A stretch of 64,000 bases of DNA from Ailurus styani (GCA_002007465.1 LNAC01000860.1:69225-133224), one strand, 5' to 3'. Positions 1 through 13,104 are shown, counted from the stretch's first letter. Notes: a model not told the origin generated them from the sequence alone. Made by a program: numbers and translations.

Positions 1-1519
1 GAGGCATGGTTTTTACTCTAGCTAGTGAACCTTCTCCTCTACCTAGTGTCTGGCCATCTCTTTGGTCTTTCTGTCTTCATTCTTTGTTCCTTTTGACACA
101 CCACACCACTCTCAGAATAGACAGAAGGTGAATCACTCTACCACTCCCCATGTCTTCACCATGATTCAAGCTGCACTTAAACTCCTGCTAGTATTTCTCA
201 GCATCGCTTCCCATCTGGAGTACTCCTTCCAATGAATGTGCCTTCCAAACCTGACTCTGGAATGTCTGCAGGGATGACTTCCCTGTCCTAGGTTTCTCAT
301 TAGCTCCTCTGTGGAGATTTCTTAACCACTCAAAGATATGCGTGTTGAAGGCAACACTCATAATGAGAGGACATATAAAATATAGCCCCCTTCTGATGCA
401 TCCAGCCTGCTGTCTGAGGTAACAGAGATGCGCCACGTTCAGTAAATATTTTAGCCTGTTCTAGACATACGTTTGAAATTTGTATAATATTAGAGAAGGT
501 AATTAGAGAAAGTAGAGAAGAGTAGAAAAAGAAAATTTAGTTTGTTCCATGCAAATGCAATATGACTGGGATCTTCCGGGTCAGTAACTGGAAAGTCTTG
601 CTCTGCGTTTTATGCAAGCTTACTTATTTACTAGTTGCCAGAAGTTGGGTAAAAGTTTTCCTGGTCCTTCAACACTGAATTACAATGGAATTCCAACAGA
701 GTTACACAAGCTATCCCACTTGAATGCCCAGAAGGAACTTTAAGGTCACTGTAGTAATGAATGGCCAAAGAATTAATAGGAGTGGAGCCTTATGAGCCTT
801 CCTTCCTGTGCTGCAGCTGGCCAGAACAGTACTCTGTTCATGGCTGAAAATACGTCTCAGACATGGCCACCACAGCTGTGCCAGGCACAGCTGTCCCCCA
901 GACGCACTGCAGAGGTGGGGGCCTGTTTAATCACCCTGCCTTCTTCTCTCGTCAGACACATTTCCTAGACCATTATCAATCGCACAACAGCCACATTTGT
1001 CTATTCGAGACCTTCAAGCATGGAGACGGTTTTACCAAACACCATGGCCTTCCTTCCTCAGTCTTGCCCCTGTTCCACATCCTCTTACCCTTCTTGCTGC
1101 CAGAATGTCCCTCATCCAGTTTTTTTCATTGACTTTTTCCACCCACTCAGGGCCCTGTATGAGCTGCCTCACCTTCAGTGGGCTACCATCCGCTGTCACA
1201 CAGACATACTAAATGCCGTACATCTCCCTAGATCTAGCACAGTCTTGGGGTTTGAACCTTTGCACAGTCTCCCACCAGCTGAAGTCCCCATTCATTAACT
1301 CTTATCTCAGCTATCTCTTCCTGTTATCAGACTTGCTGACAAGATGTCCCTTCTTCAGAAGTGCCCCCTGTCTGTCTTTCTCTCTCCTCCATCCCTTTCT
1401 GGGCTGGTCAGACCTCCTCTGCCACCCTGTCTTACCTCTCCCTCTCATCAATGCAACTGAATTCTATTACTGTTCTCCCTCACTGGAAAATCAATCCTTA
1501 GAGGAAAATGGCATTCTAG

Positions 1520-1755
1520 TGTAGTAGTGAGGGCACATTCAAATCTAAGCCTCTTTGCTTACCAGTTCTGTGACCTTGAGCTACAGAGTTAATCACTCTA
1601 TGATTCCATTTTCTCATCTGTAAAATGGATATACTAACAATCCTTAATCCAGAGGCTTGTTGGACTCATTTAATCTGATTCCCGTCAGCAGCTTCTTAAA
1701 GAAATTACTATGTGTAAAGAGTTTACAATAGCGTCTGGCTGGCACATGACATGAG
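1520..1755 (+). repeat. MIR (ancient tRNA-derived SINE)
   Basis: The core 'ccagttctgtgaccttgag' is followed by 'ttctcatctgtaaaatgg' and then a degraded tail with 'gcgtctggctggcacatgac'. This order is typical of MIR in the plus orientation. Ends are approximate. Confidence 0.8.
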
Positions 1756-2322
1756 CTGATGCTGCTATTATTGTGGTTTTATGGAATATTTCTCATTCTT
1801 AAACGAGGTCAGTGCCTGACACTCAGATTGAGAATTAATGAGTGAATGGAGAAAGAAGTATAACGCCCTCCTCATCATTTGACTAGTTCCTGTTGTCACG
1901 TACGTTTTTGTTAAACAATTTTGAGGGTAACTTCAGAAATCATTTGTCAATTTATATGAAATCTAGGTAGACATCAATACACGTAAGCAAAAATTCTCCT
2001 GCTCTTCAATTTTTCTAAGACATTGATAATGGGAATAGCAACATGAAAATTCAGTAAAACTAACCAAATTTGTTTGAAGATGATTTATAACTTATTTTAT
2101 AAGCAAAACAAACATGTTTACTATGCTAACGATAAATGGCCACTCAAGAGCAAATGGATTTGACAAGAACAGAGAAAGATAAGTATCCATACAAAGTTCC
2201 ATATTAGCTATTTATATTTCCTGATGTTTATTATCACTTACTGATTCCCAGCATCTTGATATATAAAACTTTTTCTTGTTTTTTGCACTAATATTAATCT
2301 CTTCTTTATCCATGCAATTTCT

Positions 2323-2529
2323 TTTTTTTAAGACTTATTTATTTATTTTAGAGAGAGAGAGAGCATGAGTGGGAGGGCAGAGGGAGAGCGTGAGGGAGAG
2401 AGACTCTCAAGCAGACTCTGCATTGACCATGGAGCCCAACACAGGGCTTGATCTCATGGCCCTGAAATAATGACGTGAGCCAAAACCAAGAGTCAGACAC
2501 TTAACCAACTGTGCCACCCAGGCACCCCT
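2323..2529 (-). mobile_element. Carnivore tRNA-Lys-type SINE (SINEC), minus orientation
   Basis: A T-rich tail followed by 'agacttatttatttatttta' and a GA-rich body leads to 'gtgccacccaggcacccc', the reverse complement of the SINE head. It is flanked by a 15-bp target-site duplication with one mismatch (2308-2322 and 2530-2544, 'atcYatgcaatttct'). Confidence 0.93.
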
Positions 2530-2834
2530 ATCTATGCAATTTCTACATATCACCTTCTTTACTTAAAGAAACTATAATGGACAATAAAATAAGAAAAAAA
2601 GTATCAATGAATCTTTAGAAAAAACAGCATAGTTGATATAATTCTGGATTTGAAGGAGGAAATAAATTTAAAATTAAAAGAAAAAAATCTTTAAATTTCT
2701 CTGTTCATTGGAACCAAATGAAGACCAAGTTAAACAGAGCTCAGGATATCTGAAACAAATAAACATGAATCATAGAAATAGTCTTTCTCAACTATGACTT
2801 CATTAGAGATTTAGTCCTTGTGATCTAAGGTAGG

Positions 2835-3045
2835 AAGTGGCAAGCTATTGGTTGGATTTAAGTCAACTCTAGCCTGCCACATGTTTTTGTAAATAAAGTT
2901 TTGTTAGAACACATATCATAGCCATTCCTTTAGGTATCAATAATGCCTGCTTTTATATTTAACAAAGTTGAGTAGTTGCTGTCCACAAAGATGAAAATAT
3001 TTACTCATTGCCTCTCATAAAGAAAGTTTGTTGACCTCTGTCCTA
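2835..3045. mobile_element. hAT-Charlie-type DNA transposon remnant
   Basis: Fragments such as 'gtaaataaagttttgttaga', 'agttgagtagttgctg' and 'aaagtttgttgacctctgtc' resemble the 3' half and terminal repeat of an old non-autonomous hAT element (terminal motif near cagaggtcaacaaactt when reversed). The family name is from memory and the boundaries are approximate. Confidence 0.6.
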
Positions 3046-3507
3046 AGGCAGCCATGAATGTGATGAATTAACTTGACATCTTTGTATCCATGATGCTACT
3101 AGTTACTGGTAAGTTGAGAAAAAAAGCATTTATTGTATTCCATGTTTCAGTTGAAAAAGGCAGCTTTAGAGCATATTTGCTTCCCTTTTTATATCTGAAT
3201 AGGATACTCTATTTTTTAATCTACAATTTATCACCCAAATGAGGATACTTTTCAGAGTGAAATAATTATGCTGGGGCAATTGGTGTGAATTGGCCATATG
3301 GTCACCCTGGTTCCAAGGCACTACCCAACTGTGAAGCTGACAAGCCCAAAGAACCAACCAACAAATATAAATAGGGTTGCTCCAACACGGTAGCTTTTGT
3401 TTCTTTTGTTTTTGCATTTACTGATCCCTGCCCTCTCCACCCGCTTACCCCCAGTGTCCTAATGTATGGTAGCTCTACTTCAAACACAACACAAATGTAG
3501 AACTTAC

Positions 3508-3617
3508 TTTTTAATTCTTTCTCCAAAAGAAGCTATTTCCTCCAAGATGTTCTGAACAGTTGAAACAATATCCTGTACCATATAGATTCTCTCAATTAAC
3601 CCCTTTTTCTCGGATTC
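3508..3617 (-). CDS. MCTP2: MCTP2 internal exon (post-TM1 cytosolic/amphipathic segment)
   Basis: This is a 110-nt exon. On the minus strand the acceptor is tgtttcctag|GAATCC and the donor is AAAAA|gtaagtt. It opens in phase 0 and ends in phase 2. It encodes 36 residues starting [15 protein letters not shown] and ending ASFGERIK, plus two bases of the next codon. The basic and amphipathic character fits the loop leading from the acidic segment to the second hydrophobic segment of MCTP proteins. The next exon should begin with the codon completion and the TFNWT-like start of TM2, but it is not in the window. MCTP2 is an ER-associated C2-domain protein. The paralogue MCTP1 shares this region in outline, but the preceding exons match MCTP2 better. 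Splice sites and frame are seen directly; identity comes from family knowledge. Confidence 0.95.
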
Positions 3618-5420
3618 CTAGGAAACATAAAAGCAAGATTTAGCTCAGTCACTTCATTTTTATTGTCCTGCTACAGAAATTACTATACCATGTTAAAATA
3701 ACATGGTTATGATCAACAGAGTGACTCCAAGAGATGAATCACATTTTGACAACTTAAAATATTTATTGACTCCAAAAAACTGTTATTCACTCATTCAGAT
3801 GCAACCATTCACATTGTATCTCATTCACTACCTCAGTGTGAGGAAGTGATATGTGGAAACCCCACAGAACCAAGAGCTTCATTGCTCTGTGGAAGCTACT
3901 GCTTCTGTCAGAGAACTCGGCAACTCCTTCCATTTGGCTGACCCTGATTTTCTGTCTTGCTTCACAGATTTATCCACTAGCTCACCTTACCCCTATTTCC
4001 TCACAGTCCTTCAGATATGTTTCCAGCATGTGACAACATGGTATGTTGGAAATCCAGATGATAGGTTTCCTAGTACTGTGCCTTTTTTGTTGAACTCTGC
4101 TGCTTCTTAGTCATGTTTTAAACACACTGCAAGTCTGACAAACATTTTAGTCATCTATTGGCAACCACCTCAGAAACAAAGTAGGCACCTGGAGGCAGAG
4201 TACAAAGTCACTGCTGGAGACTGCAAACTACACAGGTTACACCCTTGGAGGATGCCCAGTGATTGACTGGCTTTTCCTTCACAGAAGTAGAAGCAAATAC
4301 GAGTTCATCTTCCTCAGTCTCCAATTCTTCATGTGAAACAGAATTCAGCCTCCTAAGAACATTGTCCTTATTTTGCTTATAGAAAATCTCAAGTGAGTTT
4401 TACCATGTTTGTCAGCTAATACTTATAAAAAGAATTTAGAAATTACTCAAATGTTGGACATAAGATGATGTTCTAGAGTGGTACTTTTACACAATTTCTT
4501 ATATTCTGATACCATAATGTAGCTCCCTGGGAACTCTACTGGAAGTGGGATTTAGCTAGTATCCTCTCAACTCCTGTCTATCTGGGTCATTGTAGCCACT
4601 ACATCTAATATATAATACCCCAAACCTCAAATTTTTCTCTATCTAGAATTTTACTTGAATTAGAATTGTACTAGATTATGCAGCAAAACCTTCTAAATTT
4701 ATGAAAGCATTTTAAGAATAACCTTCTGTACAGCAAAAGAAAATATTTCACTCTCCTCATGCATTCTCTGTTCCATCAAACTGGACACAACTTGGGTGGG
4801 AAGGGGAATATACCACCTGGTTAGTGATTATGGGTAAAAGCATCTATATAGCAAAGCACAAATTTCCCTTCTCCCACCTGTCCTTGTTTATGAAGCTACT
4901 TGGCAGAAACAGACCACAGAGGACAGAGGTTGGAATGTACCACTGCAAGCCCTTCCTTACTAAAGGGTGCTGGGATGGTTTGAAGAACCTCTTACCATCT
5001 GGGCTGAACTCCTTAATCCAAGCAGTCCATATAGAAGAAGGCAGGCTCATTGTGTCCTCTTGCTACATCAAACTAGCAAGACATTTGTAGTTTTTCCACC
5101 CCAATTTAAAATTTCTTATTTCCTTTACTCTCTAATTCTTCAAGCAGCTTGTATTAAAAATTAGATATGCCACCAGAGCAACCTAATTCATGCTCAGCCA
5201 CATCTATTAATGGGTACAATGGTGAAAACCCATCTCTGTCTGCTACATAAGTATTCATGTTTATAAAGGAGGATTTGAAAGCACCAGGGAATTTGACCCA
5301 AAGGGCAAAAGTAGCTTCCTCTTTTCAGTAGCATAGAATTTAGGTCAAAACAATTTCTTGGAAAATGACCCAAATTTCCATGTGGCTCCAGTTCATGAAA
5401 ATGTCCTGGTTCCATTGACT

Positions 5421-5438
5421 GTGTGTGTGTATGTGTGT

Positions 5439-5481
<43 letters not shown>
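5421..5481. repeat. (GT)n microsatellite
   Basis: About 61 bp of GT dinucleotides with a few interruptions (gcgt, atgt). Histidine-threonine open frames here are repeat artefacts. Confidence 0.97.
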
Positions 5482-5482
<1 letters not shown>

Positions 5483-6824
5483 TCTCCCCCACCCCAAAGA
5501 AACACCCAAATGCCTAGCTGCTGGTTGTGAAGGAAGTATAAGTTAAGATACCAAAATAATAAATGATTGTCCCAATGTCCTTTTCCTTTTTAATGAATTT
5601 GATGTTTTAGTTTGCATATTTAATACTCAAAGACAAGGCTAAAGAGTTCTACCATATCTAGGCTAACAGGAGGGTAATATATCAACCAAATCTCTACACT
5701 TTGAAGAGTAAAAGTAATCAGAATTATATCATTTTTGAGAGACTTATCAACTATCAATTTGATTTGATTTTATTGGTGAATCCACATAATTATTTCATTT
5801 TATTTTTATAAATACATTACTTCAAAAATTTTTTAAAAGCATATTTTATGTATATTAAAATGAAACTTATTTATATTATCTGGACATTTCTAAATGATAC
5901 ATATAGAATGATTATTTGTGCTACAGACTGACATATTTAACTGGTTTCCTAGTTATATATGTTTATAATTCCAGGTCAGGGCACTTTTCAAAAAAATGTA
6001 CTTTTTAATATCATCTTTTTATATATTTCAGAAAATTGTTTTTAATCATCTTCAGAGTTGCACTTAATAGTCATTAAGTTGACACCTTTAATTGACTCTA
6101 CTGTGGATCATAAGTTTAATTATGAAAATACTCTCTCTACAGGCACTGAGGTACCTTGAAATCTCACACCAAAAAAATGTGTTACATGGAGAAAATCATT
6201 ATCAATTTTAATTTTTAAATGTTGAGATCCATATATATTTTAGCCCAAATATTTTCAAAGGCACTGCCTTTTTGTATCCATTCATATGAATTTTCTCTGT
6301 CAAACATTTTTAGGACAAAATTTTAAGTTATATCCATAATTCCTTTGATTGCCTCACAAAAATTTATGCTAATAAATAAATGGCTTCTCAATTTCCTTCC
6401 ATTCTTGGGTTAAATAGATATTTATTCTATTAAAAATCAAACGTTTTTTTCCACAAATTGAGATATCCCAAAGGGTAACTTCAGAATTAAATATTGAACC
6501 GTGCACAACATTTGACTTCATAGTTTACTTTGTGCTGAATATTCCTTGTTTTTGTGAAAAAAGAATGCAATGTCTTTTTTGCCAGTTCTTTTAAAATTCA
6601 CTTCCATGCACTAAAAACTTTCAAAGAGAAGTTACTTAGCATTTCAGTCATTGAAGATTTTGATTAAAAATTTCCATCTGCTTATGACCCAAGTGGAACA
6701 AAAACTGTAGAGATTTCTTTTTTCACAAGAGTTCAATAGCTCTGGAAAATGTTTGACTAAGAGCTCTTCAAAGATTCAAACATTCCTAAAATCAAATTGA
6801 TGACTGCCAAAAAGGGAATACACA

Positions 6825-6983
6825 GGGGTGCCTGGGTGGCTCAGTGGGTTAAAGCTCAGGGTCCTGGGATCGAGCCCTGTATCAGGCTCCCTGCAGGGAG
6901 CCTGCTTCCTCCTCTCTCTCTGCCTGCCTCTCTGCCTACTTGTAATCTCTCTCTCTCCGTCAAAAAAATAAATAAAATTTTTT
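6825..6983 (+). mobile_element. Carnivore SINE, internally deleted
   Basis: The head 'ggggtgcctgggtggctcag' runs directly from 'tgggttaaagctcag' into 'ggtcctgggatcgagcc', so the normal 'ctctgccttcggctcaggtcatgatc' segment is missing. Flanking duplications are aaagggaatacaca (6811-6824) and aaaggaatacaca (6984-6996). Confidence 0.93.
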
Positions 6984-9014
6984 AAAGGAATACACATTGC
7001 TGCACTGAAGTATATTTTTTATATTTGAAATATCTTTGTCACAAAAAACTTTGTTGTGGCTACCTAACACTGTATATATAAAATATTTATAAGTGTGGAC
7101 ATGACAGCTTCTAATTCAATCAGTGGAGCATTATCCTTCTTCTGTACACAATCATGGATAATCAGGGCACTGTGGCCAATCCTAAGTACATTTCTGCCTC
7201 ATAAATGCCTTCATTTTGTAGGAATATCTTATTAGCCATGATGCTGTCCTCCATCAAAGTTTGCATTTATACTATCCCTACAAAATTAAATAATCCCCAA
7301 ATATAATTGTTTCAACTAAATTTACGTTGGCATTCCAGATGTCAGAGATTTTATCTTCGTAAAACTAATTAGCAAAAGCTTTATTTTGGTTCCACTTATT
7401 GAACAAATCAAAATCATTTTAGAATTAACTTATTTGATATTCTGTTTGAATCACTCGATGGCATCCAGCTAAAACTGCCACCATTTGACTCTGCCCAAGA
7501 TTTTTCAGAGTCAACATATTAACAGCTACCTTATATTTTCATACACGTGCAATGAAACCTTGGAACAGAAAAATCCAATAAATGTAGGGCAGTCATTTGA
7601 TTGAAAAGAAAAGTCATAATCCACACAGAGATATGTAAACACAACTTTTTGGCTACATAAATAAAAGCATGTTTCCAGAAATGGTCTTCTTAAAGTAATT
7701 ACTAACTGTTGAAGACTCTTTGGCAGATTTATAACATAAGTTTACATACATAGATGATATGACCATGTCCCCAGTGGATAGACAAGAAATGTAAACACAC
7801 ATCTCTCAGTTAACTCATTGATAATTATCCTGACAAACAGAATATAATTAATTATTTCTTAAACACAAATTCTGACTTACTATTTACTCATCGCAAAAGC
7901 TTTATCAGAAAGTAAAAAAAAAAAAAAGTAAATGCAGATTTACTCATTGGAACGAGTGAAACAAAACATGATAGTAAGAGCGTTCAGACTACTGTTTATT
8001 CTCTTATCCAGAAGACTGTTTAAATTCTGCATATATTTACCGTACACTCACCCTATCGTTTTTCATCTTTCCCACTAACCCCACTGGAATTGGCAGTTTG
8101 GAGGCTGTACACACCATACAGACTTGGCTGGTATGCCACGTGACTGACTGGGGAGACTGGGGAACATCAGAGGCTTCTCACCACCGTTGAGATAAGAAGG
8201 GGTGAAGTCATCTGAGAGGACTTTGTTTTGTCAGGGACCATCCAAGAGCTCTCCCTGAAAGCTAGTTTTAGTGGCTTAGCCCCCTGAAAAGGGTCAGGAA
8301 AATAAATGGGTTATCCCTGCTTGTGGGTTGAATTTAACCGGGTGTCAGTGAGATCTCTGGTCACTGGTCATGTAACCCGGGGCTATTAGGGAAAACCAGA
8401 GAAGAAGCAGAAAGCACAAATGACAAGCCAAAGCAATTTATCTCAGTGCACTTGAATGGAAATATTAAATACAATACTTAGTATTTAAACAAAATGAGGA
8501 CGGGGACAGTAAATGGAAAATTTCTGGGCAAACAGGGACATGTGGCATAGGATTCTAGTCCAGAACTCCAGAGCAAGTGTGTCTTTATTACAAAGAGCCC
8601 CTTAAAAAAAAAAACAAAAAACAAAAACAAAAAAAAAGCTTAAGTATCTAGTGGACATTTCACAAGGTAGGCATTCAGCTCTCATTTGTTCTTTCTGGCA
8701 TTTGCTTCTTTGATGTCTAAGGGTTTTTGTTCTCTTTCCATACCATTGAATATATAATTTTGGGATATCAGATTCAGTTACATATTGCCACCTATTCTTT
8801 CTTTCCAGCATTATTTTGCCGAGTACTCATGAGAGTATGTTAAACGATGCCTTTTAAAAATATTTCAAAAACATTTCTTTCCATTCTTATATTTAAGAGC
8901 TGGGGTAAACCAGGATTGTTTGCACCAACAGGTGAAAAGTTAACAAGAAAAACAAACAGACCAACCAACCATGAGACTTACCAACTCTACCCAAGCCTAC
9001 ACATTTTGTAAATA

Positions 9015-9235
9015 ACAGGCTAGGGGTCAGAGAGAACTGGGTTCCCCTCTGTCTCGTCATCTACCAGTTCTGTGATCACAGCAAATTCCTTACCCATTCT
9101 GAATCCCGATTTAGCTATCTGGGAAAAGGGAGAGCCTAATCCTTTCCCCACTGAGTGTTTGAAGAATTAAATATCATTTGCATCGTAAGATATGTAAAGC
9201 ATTTGGTACACTCTAGGCACTTCATAAACGTAAGT
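9015..9235 (+). repeat. MIR
   Basis: 'ccagttctgtgatcacagc' is followed by a 'ccttacccattctgaatc' segment and 'gaagaattaaatatcatttg', then 'ggcacttcataaacg'. This is the MIR core and tail in plus orientation. Ends are approximate. Confidence 0.75.
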
Positions 9236-10844
9236 CCCTTCCTTTTGAGAATGCAAAGAGATAAAAGAATGAATAACCTTCGATCTAGTTGAAAGAATAC
9301 AGGGGTTAATTTAAGTTTTGAAAGCAATGATCTTCCAAGACAAGTCTACTCTTGTTGCCCTGCGTTGTACGAAAGATCATCTGGCAGTTTTATCTGCATC
9401 ATGCTGGCTTTATTTACACGTCTCAGATTGAACCGCGGAATGTGGTGATAACAGTTTAGCAAACACAACATTACATCTGCTGCTGCTACCAAATTGCCTG
9501 GGAAGAGCAACAGAGATCCATTCAGAAAGACAGAGCTGTTATCACATGTGCTTGTGTGTTTCCTTAACATAGGAGGCTTCTGATTTATAGAAGGAAATGT
9601 GTAATAAAAAGAGTGGAAGAGTGGTGGTCACTAGGGTGATTAAACAAATGCACAAAAAAATTATGACCAACTACGCACTGCACCTCAGAGCCCTACATTT
9701 CAGAAAGAATGGATTTTACTTCTTATTACAAACTTGAAAAACCAGTGAGGCGTAAGTCAATTCACATGATTTAGGGTCTACTTCGTGATAAAGCTTGCAT
9801 CACAATGTAATGGAAGAGATGAGAGCATGGAACTTTTCAGATACAGAATTCCAATCTCATAAGGTTCCTTTGTTTTCTGATATACCATAAAGAAGCACTG
9901 GCACTCACTGTAAGAAAAATGATGACAAACTCCATCTCTATAACCTAAAAATGTGTATTATTATATAGAGACAGATGCAAGATCACCACTTTCTTCATTG
10001 TCCATTTGTCTATAAAATGTGAGAAAAATAAACCTGAGTCTTTTGGCTAAGTTTGTAAAGCAGTCAGATTAAGAACAAATCATGTGCTTTCTTCATAAGT
10101 AAAACCAAAAATAAATCAGGAGGCAAATCTGTCCTTCTTCAGGCCTCATTGCCACCCCCACGGCTCCAATGACTATAGCACTATAGGTGTAATAAACCAG
10201 CTTGGAGCCTCTGGGAGAGAATTCACACCATCAAAATGAATTTACAACTCAGAATTAATTATATAATCATTATGTTACTTTAAATCTTTCCCACATGTTC
10301 TGATTTAGGAAAAAATCCTCATTTCTCAATTAATTACCTAAGCAAAACCAGGGAGACAGTCCCAAAAATGGACCATGTCAGAAAAAATCCTTTTCGACAA
10401 GTTTAAAAATTGAGTAGTATTTGTCAGAGGATGGGAAGCATTCCCAAAAGGGATCAATACAAAATTCTGTCTCAAGATCTTTCCAATAATTCCAGCTCTC
10501 TAGAGCAAAGACACAAAAATATAACTTTGTACTTTCAATGGGAGTATGTTTGGTCTGTTTTATCCTAGGGAATATTAAAAGTCTATAATTTGAAAACTTG
10601 AAGAAGTATAAATGCCAGAAATAGATTGGAATTCAGCATGGAAAACACACAACAACAACAACAAAAGACCCCAAAACCTCAGTATCTGTCGTAACAAAGA
10701 ATAAGAAGCAATAATTCTGATAGATGAGATTAAAAACTTCTCCGTGGGAACCCTGGTTTACTGCACTGGGAACTGTCTTTAGGATTTCTTCCCATGAGAT
10801 GTGGAGGATCTGTGCATGTGCTTTCAGATTTGCATGTGCGCACG

Positions 10845-10887
10845 TGCAAATACACGCACACACATACATGCACGCACACACACACTC
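10845..10887. repeat. Imperfect (CA)n tract
   Basis: A degenerate CA/CG/AT dinucleotide stretch ('acacgcacacacatacatgc' and onward). No gene is supported, although several cysteine- and histidine-rich open frames cross it. Confidence 0.8.
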
Positions 10888-11749
10888 AACTCCATGGCAT
10901 ATGTCCTTTCTACAGGGGTAAAATTCTGTAGTTTTTCAGGAGAGCACTTCCTCTCAAGTATACTTCTGCTTAGCGAAATGAATATAAAACAGACCTGGAT
11001 TTTAAATCAGTATCATTTCTAAGTGGTTTTTAAACTGCTCTGTTCATCACAGAAAGCGCTTCCATGCTGACTGGTATTTCCCAACGTGTTTTCTTGGCTT
11101 GGAACAAGAATCTCATCTGGTACTACAGGGAAGGGCTGAAAAAACTAAAAGAAGGAACAGCATCAAGAAGATGTTGATAAAACACAAATGAAAAACTGCA
11201 AGCAGTCTACAGTAATTTTTTGGCATTTGGACCTCAGGAAGATTAGTTTCTCTGAGCCAACTGACAGATGCATGTGTGACCCCCCAAGGCAAACAGGGTC
11301 TGTAAGTACTGGAGGTAGTTCTCTGTAACTACTGCAGGTAGACACACAATGAGCTGCAGTTGCTGATTTTGCTGTGTGTGTCCTTCAGTTTTCTTTGAGG
11401 TAGGGGAGTGAGAAGGGCAGAAGATAGAACATCAATGTGATCAAGCAGTGCAACAAGTAATTCTTATCACCCTAACACTCAGCTCCAACATCACTTCCTT
11501 CAGCGTTCCTGATTCACACAAACACTTCCTCTTCACTGCCCAACCTAGTGTATAAACTTTAATGAAAGTGGCAACCACACTATATTCTGATTATTTACTT
11601 AGAGGACCATGTTTATAGTTTTAATCTTCATATCTAAAGAGGCTGAGAGAGAGAGAAAACACTTCATAAATATATAACAAAGCAGAAAAATGAACTGATA
11701 AATTAATGACATGTTTCCTTCATGACACTGTGCCATGGTCCAAAATAAA

Positions 11750-11930
11750 TCTGATTTAGGTCAGAAGAACTGGATTTGAGTTTTGCTCTTATCCTACCTA
11801 GTTAATTTCTCTTAATTTGTAGAAGTGGAAAGTAATATCAAATTTAAAGGTTTATTTTGAGTACTGGATCAGCTAAAGTACATAAAAACAGTATTCAAAT
11901 TATAAGCCCTCTACTAATATTAATATTTTT
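11750..11930 (+). repeat. Probable MIR, degraded
   Basis: The order 'gaactggatttgagttttgc', 'ttaatttgtagaagtgg' and 'tttattttgagtactggatc' follows the MIR core loosely. The copy is weak. Confidence 0.45.
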
Positions 11931-12030
11931 ATGAGTATAATTATTTAGCTAATTTCAAAATAATCTTATTTTATATTACTACTTTTCTGTCCTTTATTAC
12001 TTACTTTAATTTGTTACTTTTCTCTTGCAG

Positions 12031-12222
12031 AAAAGAGAAGGGTCTTCACCTATCAACTACCTTGTAAACTCACTGGATAATCGGGATCCAGGGCAAACCA
12101 CCAGGGAACAGAGGGCGTTTCATTACGAAAGACAAGAGGAGCAGCTACTATCCTCAGAGATACAACAGCTTGTGGATAATGGAGATACAATGCCCAACGT
12201 AGTCTACATTAGCATGATGTAA
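12031..12222 (+). other. Open stretch of 63 codons after a strong acceptor-like site
   Basis: On the plus strand, opposite to MCTP2, a pyrimidine-rich run ends in 'cttttctcttgcag' at 12030. It is followed by an open frame (KREGSSPINYLVNSLDNRDP... ending NVVYISMM) that stops at TAA 12220-12222. An ATTAAA lies at 12242-12247. There is no ATG start near the beginning, so it would have to be a terminal exon of a spliced antisense transcript. I do not recognise the peptide and see no domain. A 64-codon open frame is not rare by chance, so this is listed as an observation rather than a gene. Confidence 0.25.
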
Positions 12223-12830
12223 ACATTTTAGGCAATGAGAAATTAAATATCTAGACACAGTATAGTCTATAAAACCAGAGCCTCTGACTGTATTCAGTTA
12301 GACCGTGCACATAAACTAATAGAAGGATAGATAATCCATCTGATTTATAGTCTGATATGTCATATTTCATAATATTTGGGAACAACACATCCAAGTATAA
12401 CCCTTACAATAGAAATCACAAAGAAAATATACAAGTACTAAGAATATTAGTGAGTCTGATACATGCAGGATGAATAATGGTCCAAAAGGTCAGATTAGTA
12501 ACATTTCTGCATGACTTCAAAGGGTAATGAAGCCAACACATTTTTTAAGAATGGGGGCTTGAGTTTTAAAAGAAAAATTTGAGCAAGTCAATGTGTCAGG
12601 GAAATGACTGCAGGAGATGGGGAAGCCAATCCCTTCTCATTCAAAACATGCATAAACTGATAATTAAGAATTGGCTGGAATCCATTTTAATATTAAAGTC
12701 TTGAAAGTAAGACGGTATGGTAGAAATGGTAGCAATTAAATCATTTCATCACTAAAAATCACGTTAAATCAAATTAAAAAGAGTTAAATCAGAGCAACCA
12801 TTTACTTTATTTTCATGAAAGTTATCCTTT

Positions 12831-13006
12831 TATTTTTTTTTAAGATTTTATGTATTTATTTGAGAGAGAGAGAAAGAGCAGGGACAAGAGGGAGAAACAG
12901 GTTGCCTGCCAGCAGGAAGCCTAACACAGGGCTCGATCCCAGGACCCTGAGATCATGACCCGAGCCAAAGACAGATACTTAACCGACTGAGCCACTGAGG
13001 CATCCC
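12831..13006 (-). mobile_element. Carnivore SINE, minus orientation
   Basis: A T-rich tail, 'taagattttatgtatttatt', a GA-rich body, 'ctcgatcccaggaccctgag' and 'gagccactgaggcatccc' mark the element. Weak flanking similarity (gttatcctt and gttaccctt) may be an old target duplication. Confidence 0.9.
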
Positions 13007-13070
13007 GCTGAATGTTACCCTTAAACAGTCCTCTACAATATTCCCTCTATACAGATTACATGTGCCCTGA

Positions 13071-13072
<2 letters not shown>

Positions 13073-13102
<30 letters not shown>
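13073..13102. repeat. (GT)15 microsatellite with adjacent short direct repeat
   Basis: A pure GT run. Just after it, the 16-bp unit 'gtattcaactattgct' occurs twice (13106-13121 and 13128-13143), which suggests a small replication-slippage duplication. Confidence 0.95.

Positions 13103-13104
<2 letters not shown>

Larger units (their letters stand above)
1..3507 (-). other. MCTP2: MCTP2 intron, 3' part lies outside window
   Basis: This is the intron downstream (in transcript sense) of the exon at 3508-3617. The next coding exon, expected to encode the second membrane segment, is not seen here and should lie beyond position 1. The stretch holds a MIR (about 1520-1755), a carnivore SINE (2323-2529) and an old hAT-type transposon remnant (about 2835-3045). 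The remainder looks like unique sequence, and the short open frames at 863-1524 show no coding features. Confidence 0.8.

Noticed and set aside
1..3507. The exon for the second membrane segment of MCTP2
   Set aside because: No text resembling the TFNWT start or the following hydrophobic segment was seen on the minus strand, so it is taken to lie outside the window.
5194..5546. Histidine-threonine and valine-cysteine repeat proteins
   Set aside because: They are frames of the (GT)n microsatellite.
6825..6900. tRNA-like head with Pol III box A and B motifs in the SINEs
   Set aside because: These are tRNA-derived SINE heads followed by a CT-rich body and an A-tail. None folds as a complete tRNA gene.
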